A stretch of DNA of 64,000 bases, taken from contig NZ_CALEMI010000126.1 in assembly GCF_937910895.1 (NCBI RefSeq), positions 61,110 to 125,109 of the forward strand, in the 5' to 3' direction. A program made the translations under genes and the position numbers. The notes under the pieces were generated by a model that made no database searches, was not told the DNA's origin, and saw nothing but the letters and a program-made list of their open reading frames with translations. Below are positions 44,258-53,204 of the stretch, piece after piece; position 1 is the first letter of the stretch; every line of letters starts with the position of its first letter. The DNA is from an uncultured Dokdonia sp. (GTDB taxonomy: Bacteria > Bacteroidota > Bacteroidia > Flavobacteriales > Flavobacteriaceae).

Positions 44258-44917
44258 ATGCACATACTCACAGACAGTCTAGCCTTTCCACACCCCTCTC
44301 TAGCAGAAGAAGATGGACTACTTGCCGTTGGAGCAGATCTACAACCTGAACGCTTACTACTTGCGTATCGATCTGGTATTTTTCCTTGGTTTAATGAAGG
44401 GCAGATGGCTTTATGGTGGAGTCCTGACCCCCGTATGGTAGTCAAACCACAAGAAGTATATGTATCAAAATCAATGCGTAAAGTGTTACGCGACAACTCA
44501 TTTAAAGTCACCTATAATCAACGATTTTTGGAAGTGATTCTCGATTGTAAACGTATCAAAAGAGAAGGTCAAAACGATACCTGGATTACCAACGCAATGG
44601 TTGCCGCCTATCTTAAACTACATGAGATGGGACATGCGATCTCTGTCGAGGTTTGGCAAGAAGATCTATTGGTGGGTGGACTCTATGGTATTGACCTCAA
44701 AGAGAAAGGTGTTTTCTGCGGTGAAAGTATGTTTTCAACAGTCAGCAACGCTAGTAAAGTAGGGTTTATTACGCTTTCGCGAAAGCTAACAAAAGAAAAT
44801 TACCATCTTATAGATTGCCAAATGTATACCGATCATCTCGCGAGTCTAGGTGCTACCGAAATTCCTAGAGAGAGATTCTTAAAATATCTAGCTCCCATTC
44901 CTAAAAGCTTTCCATAA
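44258..44917 (+). CDS. aat: Leucyl/phenylalanyl-tRNA-protein transferase
   Basis: 219 residues. It adds Leu or Phe to N-terminal Arg/Lys of proteins for ClpAP degradation (N-degron pathway). Signatures: FPHPSLAEEDGLLAVGADLQ, YRSGIFPWFNEGQMALWWSP, GLYGIDLKEKGVFCGESMFS. Complete length. The palindrome at 44771 encodes TLSRKL in FITLSRKLTKEN. Confidence 0.96.
   Translation: MHILTDSLAFPHPSLAEEDGLLAVGADLQPERLLLAYRSGIFPWFNEGQMALWWSPDPRMVVKPQEVYVSKSMRKVLRDNSFKVTYNQRFLEVILDCKRIKREGQNDTWITNAMVAAYLKLHEMGHAISVEVWQEDLLVGGLYGIDLKEKGVFCGESMFSTVSNASKVGFITLSRKLTKENYHLIDCQMYTDHLASLGATEIPRERFLKYLAPIPKSFP
44771..44786. repeat. TTTCGCGAAA palindrome copy 13
   Basis: In the aat gene, in the TLSRKL reading frame. 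Confidence 0.9.
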
Positions 44918-44939
44918 GAAAAAAGAAACTTCATAAAAT

Positions 44940-44976
44940 CCTCTCTCCCTTTTGGGAGAGGACTTAGGAGAGGGGC
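44940..44976. repeat. CCTCTC/GAGAGG hairpin repeat
   Basis: CTCTCTCCCTTTTGGGAGAG followed by GACTTAGGAGAGGGG, between the convergent aat and tag genes; the right part overlaps the end of tag. Confidence 0.6.
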
Positions 44977-45530
44977 TTATACCGATGACAACCAATTTCA
45001 TGATCATTCACCATTCCTATAGCTTGCATAAACGCATAAATCACGGTAGAACCCACAAATTTAAAGCCTCGCTTTTTTAAGTCCTTACTGATCTGATCAC
45101 TCAGAGGAGTATTTGCTGGACAATCTTTATAATGATTCCAACTATTTTGAATGGGCGTGTTATCCACATACGACCACAAGTACTTAGAAAAGCTACCAAA
45201 TTCTTTTTGAATTTCCATATATAACTTTGCGTTGGTCACAGTACCACGCACTTTGAGTTTATTACGGATGATCCCTGCATCTTGCAACAGGCTATGAATC
45301 TTATTCTCATCATACTGCGCAATACGTTTGTAGTTAAAATGATCAAAGGCGACTCTAAAATTCTCTCGCTTACGCAAAATAGTGATCCAACTCAATCCCG
45401 CCTGAAACGTTTCTAGCACTAAAAATTCAAAGAGTAAACCTTCATCTCTGAGGGGTGTGCCCCACTCGTTATCGTGATAGGCCTCATATAGATCGTCGCC
45501 TAGGCACCAGCCACATTTGTGTTTTGTCAT
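44964..45530 (-). CDS. tag: DNA-3-methyladenine glycosylase I
   Basis: 188 residues. Removes 3-methyladenine from DNA. The zinc snap ligands are visible: Cys6 and His19 at the N-terminus (CGWCLGDDLYEAYHDNEWG), His177 and Cys181 at the C-terminus (HEIGC). The helix-hairpin-helix core and FQAGLSWITILRKRENFRVA are typical. Confidence 0.96.
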   Translation of the reverse strand: MTKHKCGWCLGDDLYEAYHDNEWGTPLRDEGLLFEFLVLETFQAGLSWITILRKRENFRVAFDHFNYKRIAQYDENKIHSLLQDAGIIRNKLKVRGTVTNAKLYMEIQKEFGSFSKYLWSYVDNTPIQNSWNHYKDCPANTPLSDQISKDLKKRGFKFVGSTVIYAFMQAIGMVNDHEIGCHRYKPLS

Positions 45531-45791
45531 AGTAGATATAATTAATAGTATTTATAAAGATAATTTAAAAGCTTTAGTATGGAGTCCTCTATCTCCTGTA
45601 GAGGATAAATAGACATAAGGAATATGGAAATCTTATTTCTTTAAAAGCCTGTATGGGCATCCTTACAGTCAAACAAAACAAGAAATAGAACTCTACATAT
45701 TATTCCATTTTTGATTATAAAAAGTGTCATTTAGACAATAATAGGTATGTAAGTTTGTCTTTTCTTTGTCGTCTTACAGATTATAAAAAAA

Positions 45792-46400
45792 ATGATAGAA
45801 AAATCAAAAAAACAAATCGTTCAAGAAGCGCTTCCAAATGCGATTTCTTATGAAGATTTCAGACTGTTAATGGATCATCATGCGAGACAAGGAACAAGTA
45901 CAGGTCCTCAACAGACAGAAGCACTTTCTAATTATACCATGTTGAATCAGCGTCGGATGAAACGCTTAGATAAAACGATTAAATTACAGGAAATAGACAT
46001 CGCAAAAATTAACAGTTTTAAAGGAGATGTGACTTGGCTTGTCATTACAGAAAGTTGGTGTGGAGATGCAGCGCAAACCATGCCTGTGATGCAAAAAATA
46101 GCCGAACTTTCTGAGGGTATTGACTTGAAAGTGATCTTACGTGATGAAAACCTAGAATTAATGGATGCCTTTTTATACAATGGAAGTCGTTCTATTCCTA
46201 AACTTATCGCTATAGATAATACCTCTGGAGAGATTCTAGGAGATTGGGGGCCTCGTCCCTCTGAAGCAACCCAACTCGTCAATGATTACAAAGAAGCACA
46301 CGGAAAACTCACACCTGAATTTAAACAAGATTTACAAGTTTGGTATACTAAAGATAAAGGTCAAAATACGATAGAAAATTTAGTCGCTTTCCTAGAATAA
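45792..46400 (+). CDS. Thioredoxin-family protein
   Basis: 202 residues. The thioredoxin-like motif is TESWCGDAAQTMPV, with a single Cys, so a disulfide reductase role is doubtful. The family is common in Bacteroidota. It ends exactly one base before the opposite TonB-like gene. Confidence 0.85.
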   Translation: MIEKSKKQIVQEALPNAISYEDFRLLMDHHARQGTSTGPQQTEALSNYTMLNQRRMKRLDKTIKLQEIDIAKINSFKGDVTWLVITESWCGDAAQTMPVMQKIAELSEGIDLKVILRDENLELMDAFLYNGSRSIPKLIAIDNTSGEILGDWGPRPSEATQLVNDYKEAHGKLTPEFKQDLQVWYTKDKGQNTIENLVAFLE

Positions 46401-47126
46401 CTACCCCTGAAAGTTAAACGTAATCGTTCCTTTCTGAGAAATTGTAGACGTACTATTAAATAAAGCGTCAGAAGCATATAAGAGTGCTTGATCTATTAGG
46501 CATCCATTGGAAGAAGTGGATGCTTTTTTATTGTATTCTTTTTTAGTAATTGTCCCCGTACTGTTCACTTCTATGTTCAGTACAATTTTTCCTAACGCAT
46601 CACAAGTATATACTGGATTAGGAATCTTAACAGCATTCCTATCTTTCAAATTATATGAGACTGTGCTTTGCCTATTTCCCTTTTTAGTATTGCGTTCTTT
46701 CTCTCTTGCTTCAATTTGAGCCTGGACACGCTCATTGCGTTCAGCCATGGCTAGTTCGCGAGACTTTTTATTTTCTTCTAGTGCTTTTTCATTTTCGGCA
46801 ACAAGATCTTCTACACTAGATAACTGTTGTTCTTCAATTGCTTTACGTATGAGATCATCTTCAGAAAACAATTCCTTGCTTTCATTGCGTAATTCACTTG
46901 AGTTATACGCTTGGTGACTTTTAACTGTAGATAGCTGTTTTTTAATTTCCTCTTCTTCCTGCGCTTCCTCTACAAGCGGTTCTTGGATTACAGGAATCTC
47001 TATGAATGTTTCTTCTGGATTCGGATTCTGATACGGTTTTACGCCTAAAAAGAAAAAGACAAGCACCAAAAAGCCTGCGCCCGAAAACGTAATAAGCATA
47101 GATTTATCTTGATGACTCAACTTCAT
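46401..47126 (-). CDS. TonB-like energy transducer
   Basis: 241 residues from ATG 47126 (MKLSHQDKSMLITFSGAGF); the frame is open to 47213, but a longer start would run into truB. One N-terminal span (about 10-29), a Pro/Glu-rich and coiled linker (about 40-150) and a TonB_C-like end (PNPVYTCDALGKIVLNIEVN). It spans the periplasm and would pass the proton gradient's energy to an outer-membrane receptor. Which receptor is unknown. It lies in the strand and spacing of the truB-uppP cluster. Confidence 0.78.
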   Translation of the reverse strand: MKLSHQDKSMLITFSGAGFLVLVFFFLGVKPYQNPNPEETFIEIPVIQEPLVEEAQEEEEIKKQLSTVKSHQAYNSSELRNESKELFSEDDLIRKAIEEQQLSSVEDLVAENEKALEENKKSRELAMAERNERVQAQIEAREKERNTKKGNRQSTVSYNLKDRNAVKIPNPVYTCDALGKIVLNIEVNSTGTITKKEYNKKASTSSNGCLIDQALLYASDALFNSTSTISQKGTITFNFQG

Positions 47127-47169
47127 AAGGTGTCTAAAATAATCAAAATCTCCTATACTACACAGGAGA

Positions 47170-47898
47170 TTAACAGTCTTTGCTATGATCCCGTGACTCA
47201 AAACTATGTTCAAACGTCACAAGATCTTGTGCTTGATCTACGGAATAATCACCTATTTTGGTTCTTTTTAATACAGTAAGATGTGCCCCACTTTGCAATC
47301 CTTTTCCCATATCATACGCCAGTGATCGGATATACGTTCCTTTACTACAACGCACTTTAAAGTCGACTTCTGGCATGGCAATTCGGGTGATTTCAAAATC
47401 GTAAATCATGATTTCTCGGGTTGGAATAGCGACTTCTTCCCCAGCTCTTGCAAATTCATACAAGCGTTTTCCGTCTTTTTTTAAAGCAGAAAATATAGGG
47501 GGTCTTTGTTGGATGGCTCCTTGGTACGCTTTCGCGAAAGCGTATACAGCCTCCTCCGTAATATGATCTGTAGCAAAGGTTTGATCTACCTCCGTTTCTA
47601 GATCGTACGATGGTGTTGTTCCGCCTAGCATAACCGTGCCTGTATATTCCTTCTCTTGCCCCATAAACTCATGGATTCGCTTGGTAAACTTCCCCGTACA
47701 AATAATCATCAAACCTGTAGCGAGCGGATCTAAAGTGCCTGCGTGCCCTACTTTAATCTTTTTGATATTCAGATTCTTACGAATCAGCCAACGTACCTTA
47801 TTCACCAACTGAAACGAACTCCATCCCAACGGTTTATCAAACAGTAAAATTTGTCCGTCTTTGTAATCTTGGTCGGTGAGGTTTGATATATCAGACAT
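47170..47898 (-). CDS. truB: tRNA pseudouridine-55 synthase
   Basis: 242 residues. Makes pseudouridine 55 in the T loop of tRNAs. The catalytic Asp57 lies in GHAGTLDPLATG; KPLGWSSFQLVNKVR and VRCSKGTYIRSLAYDMG are typical. The palindrome at 47527 encodes AFAKA (120-124). Confidence 0.96.
   Translation of the reverse strand: MSDISNLTDQDYKDGQILLFDKPLGWSSFQLVNKVRWLIRKNLNIKKIKVGHAGTLDPLATGLMIICTGKFTKRIHEFMGQEKEYTGTVMLGGTTPSYDLETEVDQTFATDHITEEAVYAFAKAYQGAIQQRPPIFSALKKDGKRLYEFARAGEEVAIPTREIMIYDFEITRIAMPEVDFKVRCSKGTYIRSLAYDMGKGLQSGAHLTVLKRTKIGDYSVDQAQDLVTFEHSFESRDHSKDC
47527..47542. repeat. TTTCGCGAAA palindrome copy 14
   Basis: In truB, read as AFAKA on the minus strand; flanked by TA on both sides, extending the symmetry. 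Confidence 0.9.
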
Positions 47899-47921
47899 AC
47901 ACTGAGATTTTTCAGAACAAA

Positions 47922-48719
47922 TTATCGATTATACAAACTGAACCCAATGGCGATCAATCCTACAATTAAACAGTAAATTGCAAACCAAGACAGTTTACTT
48001 TTCTTGACCAGTTTGATCATCCATGTACAGGCAACAAGCCCTGCCAAAAATGCCGCAAGGAATCCTATAATAAGTACAGGCATATTACTTGCTTCTGTAG
48101 TCAGCTCACCTCCTAAAATATCTTTGGCAATCTTACCTAAGATTAATGGAATCACCATTAAAAACGAAAAACGAGCCGCCTTACTTTTATCATTTCCTAA
48201 CAATACAGATGTTGATATCGTAGCACCGCTTCGCGAAATTCCAGGAATCATAGCAATTGCTTGCGAAACACCAATCACAAACGCATTTGAGAAAGAAACT
48301 TTTTTCTGTGTGTCTTTTGCCCTATCTGCCATCCATAATAAAACGGCAGTGATAATAAGCATACACCCTACCAAAAGGATATTACCGCCAAACAAGGCTT
48401 CGAGTTCTTCTTCAAAAAACAACCCAACAATTACCGCAGGGAGCATAGACACGATAATCTTTGTAGAAAACTGCGTCTCTTCATTCCATTTGAATTTGAG
48501 CAAACCGCTTAGAATCCCCCAAATATCTTTTCTAAAAACAACAATGGTACTCAATGCTGTTGCAAAATGAACGACAACGGTAAACATCAAACTTTCTTCT
48601 GGGACAGACGTATCACCAAGAATGGCTTTTCCAATCTCCAAGTGACCACTAGAAGAAACAGGTAAAAATTCGGTTAGACCTTGGATAATACCAAGCAAAA
48701 GGGCATCTAGATTATTCAT
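47922..48719 (-). CDS. uppP: Undecaprenyl-diphosphatase
   Basis: 265 residues with about eight membrane spans. It recycles the undecaprenyl carrier for peptidoglycan and surface polysaccharide synthesis. Motifs: GIIQGLTEFLPVSSSGHLEI and PGISRSGATISTS, the two catalytic loops. It precedes truB by 23 bases. Confidence 0.96.
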   Translation of the reverse strand: MNNLDALLLGIIQGLTEFLPVSSSGHLEIGKAILGDTSVPEESLMFTVVVHFATALSTIVVFRKDIWGILSGLLKFKWNEETQFSTKIIVSMLPAVIVGLFFEEELEALFGGNILLVGCMLIITAVLLWMADRAKDTQKKVSFSNAFVIGVSQAIAMIPGISRSGATISTSVLLGNDKSKAARFSFLMVIPLILGKIAKDILGGELTTEASNMPVLIIGFLAAFLAGLVACTWMIKLVKKSKLSWFAIYCLIVGLIAIGFSLYNR

Positions 48720-48738
48720 GGGTGCAAAGATGCGTTTA

Positions 48739-48948
48739 CTAAGTCAAAATGACAAATAATAAAGAGAAGAGTATTACTAGAAATAATGTAGCTCCTACTA
48801 GCACATTCCAGAAACTATAGTCCCTCCAAAGTTCAAATATAGAATCACCACCTCGAAGCTCTATAAGTGTCTTCGGTTTTCCTAAAACTTTAAAAAAACA
48901 ATAACGAACCCAAACACCTAAAACTTCTACTATGATAAATTCCAACAA
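48739..48948 (-). CDS. Small membrane protein
   Basis: 69 residues with one membrane span at the C-terminus (about 47-68) and a weakly hydrophobic N-terminus. I do not recognise it. It lies between the DUF3098 gene and uppP on the same strand, with 19 bases before uppP; that spacing supports it as a real gene, but the evidence is thin. Confidence 0.5.
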   Translation of the reverse strand: MLEFIIVEVLGVWVRYCFFKVLGKPKTLIELRGGDSIFELWRDYSFWNVLVGATLFLVILFSLLFVILT

Positions 48949-48990
48949 ATTTCTAAAGAATAAACACTCTTAAATTAATGTAGAAATAGC

Positions 48991-49269
48991 TTACTTTTCC
49001 TCTTTATTTGAATTTAAAAGAATCGCATACACCTCAATCCCAAAACCTATTAAGACAATAGCAGGTGCCAAACGGATACGTCTCCAAGAGTAGATCTCTG
49101 GATTAAAGACATTAGGATCATCACTACCACCACCAGACATCAATATAAAACCAAGCGCAATCACTCCAAGTCCAATAAGCATCCATTGGAAGTTTTTATT
49201 ACCAAAAATAAATTCGGTTTGATGATTCGTCGACGTTGATGATGTTATTTTACGTTTTTTCTCTCCCAT
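48991..49269 (-). CDS. DUF3098 membrane protein
   Basis: 92 residues from ATG 49269 (MGEKKRKI); the 21 codons before it are unlikely. Two membrane spans with FIFGNKNFQWMLIGLGVIAL and PEIYSWRRIRLAPAIVLIGF, the DUF3098 signature. In Flavobacteriia it normally sits next to ftsX and uppP, so it probably works in cell division or envelope assembly. Here two other genes separate it from ftsX. Confidence 0.88.
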   Translation of the reverse strand: MGEKKRKITSSTSTNHQTEFIFGNKNFQWMLIGLGVIALGFILMSGGGSDDPNVFNPEIYSWRRIRLAPAIVLIGFGIEVYAILLNSNKEEK

Positions 49270-49297
49270 GGTTCCTGTCCGCATTAGGCGGGTATCT

Positions 49298-49633
49298 TTA
49301 ATTAAATTCTGTAAATAAAATCTCGTCTCCAATCGCTACCTGAGTACTATGATTGGTCAAAGATCCTGTGATTGTACTTCCAAGATGCAAAATACCATTT
49401 TTATTTAAAACTTTCTCACGAAATCCTTCTAATGTATACCCTCGCTCCAACCCTCTGTTGATATAGTATATACTTCCATCTGCTTCTGCAAAAACAATAT
49501 CTTTTACACCACCTTCATATACCTTTGTTACTGTAATTGCTTTGACTTCACTATTCGCTTTTGTAGGCGCCTTCATAAGGCAAGATGTGGATACTAAAGA
49601 AATAAAAAGCAAAAGGATAAAAATACGTTTCAT
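49298..49633 (-). CDS. Putative lipoprotein
   Basis: 111 residues with signal and lipobox (LVSTSCLMKAP). The mature part (ITVTKVYEGGVKDIVFAEAD, LHLGSTITGSLTNHST) looks like a small beta-domain. I do not recognise it. With the next gene it separates ftsX from the DUF3098 gene. Confidence 0.65.
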   Translation of the reverse strand: MKRIFILLLFISLVSTSCLMKAPTKANSEVKAITVTKVYEGGVKDIVFAEADGSIYYINRGLERGYTLEGFREKVLNKNGILHLGSTITGSLTNHSTQVAIGDEILFTEFN

Positions 49634-49738
49634 ACAAAAATTGCTTTGATAAAGGAACGAGTGAGCGGTTAAAATATTTTGTGATATGAAAGCATCTTTT
49701 TATTCTAAAAAAATTATATTTTCAATGAAACTTAAAAT

Positions 49739-50452
49739 ATGAATAACAAAACAGACTTAAATAATAATAAGACTGACAAGTTAATTTCACTCGCCAAATC
49801 TGTTGTTGGAGCAGTACCATTTGCAGGAACTTTACTTTCTGAATTAGTTGAAAATATTATTCCAAATCAAAGGCTTGAACGATTATCTAATTATATAGAA
49901 GAACTAGATAAGAAGATTTCAAAAATACCATCTGAAAAAATTGATAAATTAATTAAAAGTGATTTTTTTGTTGATTTAATTGAAGAAAGTTTTGTCCAAG
50001 CATCAAGAGCTTTCACAATTGAAAGACGAGAATATATAGCCACAATAGTAGCAAATGGCATAACCGACAACTCAATTGAATTACAAGATTCAAAATATTT
50101 ATTAAAAATTTTACAGGAATTAAATGATATAGAAATAATTTGGTTGAAATATTATACAACTTCACTAACCGGAGATATTGAATTTAAAGAAAAGCACAAA
50201 AATGTTTTAACAAGAGTACAAGTATATATGAATTCTGAAAATGAAACTCGTCAAAAAGCCTTTCTCCAAAAAAGTTATAGTCTTCACCTTGAAAGGTTAG
50301 GCTTAGTAAGAAACCATACTAAAATCAACAAAAAAACTTTGCAACCAGAAGTTGATCGAACTACCGGAAATTTTGAAATCTCATATACAACAATTACAGA
50401 ACTTGGTAATTTATTGTTAGAGCAAATAGGATTGATAAAATCAACAAAATAA
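49739..50452 (+). CDS. AT-rich accessory protein of unknown function
   Basis: 237 residues. The N-terminal part (ISLAKSVVGAVPFAGTLLSE, VENIIPNQRLERL) has a hydrophobic amphipathic segment (about 14-38). The middle (FTIERREYIATIVANGITD, LLKILQELNDIEIIWLKYY) is helical. The last part (HLERLGLVRNHTK, TTITELGNLLLEQIGL) resembles a winged-helix end. The gene is on the opposite strand to its conserved neighbours, more AT-rich than they are, and followed by tandem repeats, which suggests transfer. I do not know the family; a link to defence systems is only a guess. Confidence 0.72.
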   Translation: MNNKTDLNNNKTDKLISLAKSVVGAVPFAGTLLSELVENIIPNQRLERLSNYIEELDKKISKIPSEKIDKLIKSDFFVDLIEESFVQASRAFTIERREYIATIVANGITDNSIELQDSKYLLKILQELNDIEIIWLKYYTTSLTGDIEFKEKHKNVLTRVQVYMNSENETRQKAFLQKSYSLHLERLGLVRNHTKINKKTLQPEVDRTTGNFEISYTTITELGNLLLEQIGLIKSTK

Positions 50453-50511
50453 AAGTTATAAACGTCTAATAGAAGATATTAATTTAAGTCACGCTTTCAA
50501 CGAAATTCCCT

Positions 50512-50649
50512 CAGCTTACAACCTTGCACATGCCTTTTAGGCTTTGCAACGTTGAGTCTCAAAAACAATGAAAAGATCCCGCTTGCAGCGGGATTAGTTC
50601 GGCTTACACTTTTGTATGCGCCTTTCAGGCTTTACAACAGTGAGTCTCA
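50512..50649. repeat. Two direct copies of a 50-bp repeat around a hairpin
   Basis: Copies at 50512-50561 and 50600-50649 share GCTTACA, CCTTT(T)AGGCTTT-CAAC and GAGTCTCA. Between them lies ATCCCGCTTGCAGCGGGAT. They fill the gap between the accessory gene and the ftsX gene. Confidence 0.75.
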
Positions 50650-51528
50650 CTAATAGTACAACTCATCTGTACGTAAATTTAGGAAACGTTGTGTAGCAAA
50701 AAAGGTGCTGATCCATGTGATAAAAATACCTAATAAGAAAATGCCTAAGAAAAGAGCTCCTATCATCAACTTATCATCTAGTAAGGCTAAATCAGGAAAT
50801 GTATCATTCAAATAATACAATAAAACCGCCATCCCTATAAGCGCTAGGATTGCTCCTAACATCCCTAATCGCACACTTTTCCATATAAAAGGACGGCGTA
50901 TAAAACGCTTGGTTGCCCCAACCATTTGCATGGTTTTAATGATAAATCGTTTGGCATATACCGATAAACGGATCGAACTATTAATTAACAAGACCGCTAT
51001 AAAAGTAAAAACACCGCTTACAATAAGTACCCACAAACTAATCCGCTTGATATTATCTGTCAGCAATGCGATAAGTGGTTGATCATACGTTACCTCATCT
51101 ACAAAATCCTTCGAAGCAATCGCATCAGAAATCTCTTTCGTTTTTATAGGCGACACAAAATCTGCTTTTAAATACACATCAATACTATTCTGTAACGGAT
51201 TATAGCCTAAAAAGTCCATAAAATTCTCACCGATCTCTTCACTATGCGCTTCGGCAGCAGCATCTTTGGATACAAATACAGAAGACTTGGTATACTCTGC
51301 AAGAGCCAATGATTTTTGAAGTTGTTTGATCTCAACATCTTTTGCACTATCCTTTAGATATACAGACAGCACCACTTTTTCCTTTACATGATCGGCTACC
51401 TTTTTGGTATTGATGACAATAATCCCTAAACCACCCAACAGAAACAATACCAACGTAATGCTAATGATCACAGAGACATAAGAGAAGACCAATCGGCGTT
51501 TTTGATACCGTTCAAATGAGGATGCCAT
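50650..51528 (-). CDS. ftsX: Cell division protein FtsX
   Basis: 292 residues from ATG 51528 (MASSFERYQKRRLVFSYVSV). Four membrane spans with a large periplasmic loop (about 45-165) carrying KEKVVLSVYLKDSAKDVEIK. FtsX couples the FtsE ATPase to peptidoglycan hydrolase activation during division. ftsE is not in the window. In related genomes the DUF3098 and uppP genes follow directly; here foreign-looking DNA intervenes. Confidence 0.93.
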   Translation of the reverse strand: MASSFERYQKRRLVFSYVSVIISITLVLFLLGGLGIIVINTKKVADHVKEKVVLSVYLKDSAKDVEIKQLQKSLALAEYTKSSVFVSKDAAAEAHSEEIGENFMDFLGYNPLQNSIDVYLKADFVSPIKTKEISDAIASKDFVDEVTYDQPLIALLTDNIKRISLWVLIVSGVFTFIAVLLINSSIRLSVYAKRFIIKTMQMVGATKRFIRRPFIWKSVRLGMLGAILALIGMAVLLYYLNDTFPDLALLDDKLMIGALFLGIFLLGIFITWISTFFATQRFLNLRTDELYY

Positions 51529-51645
51529 AAATATAAATAAGATTGATCCTGTAAAAATACAATGATTTTCACATACCACTATACACAACGCCTAAAGTTT
51601 CCACATTGTTATAAACCTATATTCTAAATTTATATAGTATTTTTC

Positions 51646-51659
51646 GCTTTCGCGAAAAA
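51646..51659. repeat. TTTCGCGAAA palindrome copy 15
   Basis: In the gap between divergent ftsX and panE, flanked by TTTTCGC and AAAAAG. Confidence 0.85.
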
Positions 51660-51789
51660 GAACCAAGAGCCAGGGCATAAAAGAAAAGAGAAAGATGGTT
51701 ATTAAGTTAATGATCTATTCTTTAGTCGATTTTATATATACTCATCAAGAGTATTTACTCTATATTCTCTTATCTATATTCTTTTTTCA

Positions 51790-51804
51790 CTTTCGCGAAA
51801 GCGA
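51790..51804. repeat. TTTCGCGAAA palindrome copy 16
   Basis: Second copy in the same gap, 143 bases from the first and 36 bases before panE. Confidence 0.9.
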
Positions 51805-51839
51805 AAAACCCCTACCTTTAAAGTATAAATAAAAAATAG

Positions 51840-52766
51840 ATGAAAATTCTAATCTACGGTACCGGAGGTGTCGGTGGTTTTATAGGCGGAAAATTAGCGC
51901 TGACGCAACATCAAGTCACCCTCATCGCTCGTGGCGAGCATCTGAAAGCTATTCAAGAAAACGGACTCACTGTCCAAAGTATTACAGGCGATTTTACAGC
52001 ACATCCACATCTTGCAACAGACGATCTAAGCACTATTGACGTTCCCGATCTTGTGATTTTTGCTGTGAAGTCATGGCAATTACAAGAAGCAGCAAAAGAT
52101 ATATTGCAATATACAGATCATGATACATTATTCTTGCCATTACAAAACGGAGCAGATAACACAGAAAAGCTCAATACCGTACTTCCAAAGAGTCAAGTAC
52201 TCTCAGGATTGTGTCGGATGATTAGTTTTATCAAAAGCCCAGGTGTGATTTCAAATCCTGACATTCCGCCCACCTTTCTTTTTGGAGAACAAGACAACTC
52301 CCGAACGTCACGTGTAGAAACACTTTTGGATATTTTTAAAGAAGCAGGTCTCAACGCCAATATCCCAGAAAACATTCAAGTCGCCGTCTGGCAAAAATTT
52401 CTCTTTATTACCACCGTAAGTGCCATCGGCGGACTCACAAGAGCGACTATTGGTGTGATGCGTGATAATCCATACATCAAAGATTTGATGCTTAAAACCG
52501 CTCAAGAAGTAGCTGCCATTGCAAAGGCTAAAAAAATCCCACTCCCCGATGACACCATCGATAAAGCCTTTGCCGCCATTGCCCGTCAAGCTCCAGACAC
52601 CACTGCCTCCACACAACGCGACCTCATGGAAGGCAAACCTAGCGAACTCGAAAACTTTAATGGCTATATCGTCAAAGAAGGTAAAAAACTAGGCGTCCCA
52701 ACCCCTGTTAATAAACTCATCTATGAGTTATTGCTCCCACAGGAAAATATGGCAAAAACCCCCTAA
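51840..52766 (+). CDS. panE: 2-dehydropantoate 2-reductase
   Basis: 308 residues. NADPH-dependent enzyme of pantothenate synthesis. Rossmann motif IYGTGGVGGFIGGKLA at the N-terminus, FAVKSWQL, the catalytic-helix region WQKFLFITTVSAIGGLTRAT, and MEGKPSELENFNGYIV. The last codons (MAKTP, stop) are made from a short CCCCC/GGGGG repeat at 52753-52780, so the exact C-terminus may be altered by that repeat. Confidence 0.92.
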   Translation: MKILIYGTGGVGGFIGGKLALTQHQVTLIARGEHLKAIQENGLTVQSITGDFTAHPHLATDDLSTIDVPDLVIFAVKSWQLQEAAKDILQYTDHDTLFLPLQNGADNTEKLNTVLPKSQVLSGLCRMISFIKSPGVISNPDIPPTFLFGEQDNSRTSRVETLLDIFKEAGLNANIPENIQVAVWQKFLFITTVSAIGGLTRATIGVMRDNPYIKDLMLKTAQEVAAIAKAKKIPLPDDTIDKAFAAIARQAPDTTASTQRDLMEGKPSELENFNGYIVKEGKKLGVPTPVNKLIYELLLPQENMAKTP

Positions 52767-52780
52767 CCCCCGAAGGGGGA
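52753..52780. repeat. CCCCCTAACCCCCGAAGGGGG repeat at the end of panE
   Basis: CCCCCGAAGGGGG hairpin overlapping the panE stop codon. Similar to CCCCTCCGAAGGAGGGG after leuS. Confidence 0.7.
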
Positions 52781-53204
52781 TTGTTCTAGTTTATCTTATT
52801 CGTAATCTACAACTAATAACCTGCTCCTTCCCTCAGCGAGGGAAGGTGGCTGTATTGAGGCACGAAATACAGACGGAAGGGAGCTGCCACTGTTGTACTT
52901 CCAAACCAGTAACTTCGATACAATTCCTCGTTTCTCGGAATCACTCAGTCACCTACTTTTACAATTACGTAACAAATTATTCTCCCTTCAAGAGTTCGGA
53001 AGCTTTCCAAAAATAGAGTGTTACTCTATTTCTAAGCGTTCTATATTTATAAAGACTCTCTATTCTTGATCCTTTCATTACAGGGAAATAATCGTAAATT
53101 TGTCGGCTTAAAACAGCATCATGCTGTAATTATATATAAAAGTCTTGACTCTTGATTCTTTTTAGTCATGAGTCATTTTCGCAACAGCGAAAAAATAACG
53201 TATT
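52767..53204. other. Intergenic region with hairpin repeats
   Basis: 438 bases without a gene. CCTTCCCTCAGCGAGGGAAGG at about 52830 forms a strong hairpin; GACGGAAGGGAGCTGCC and related fragments follow. Promoter elements of leuS must be in the last 100 bases. Confidence 0.6.

Noticed and set aside
50512..50649. CRISPR array
   Set aside because: Only two unequal copies with a hairpin between; no regular spacers and no cas genes in the window.
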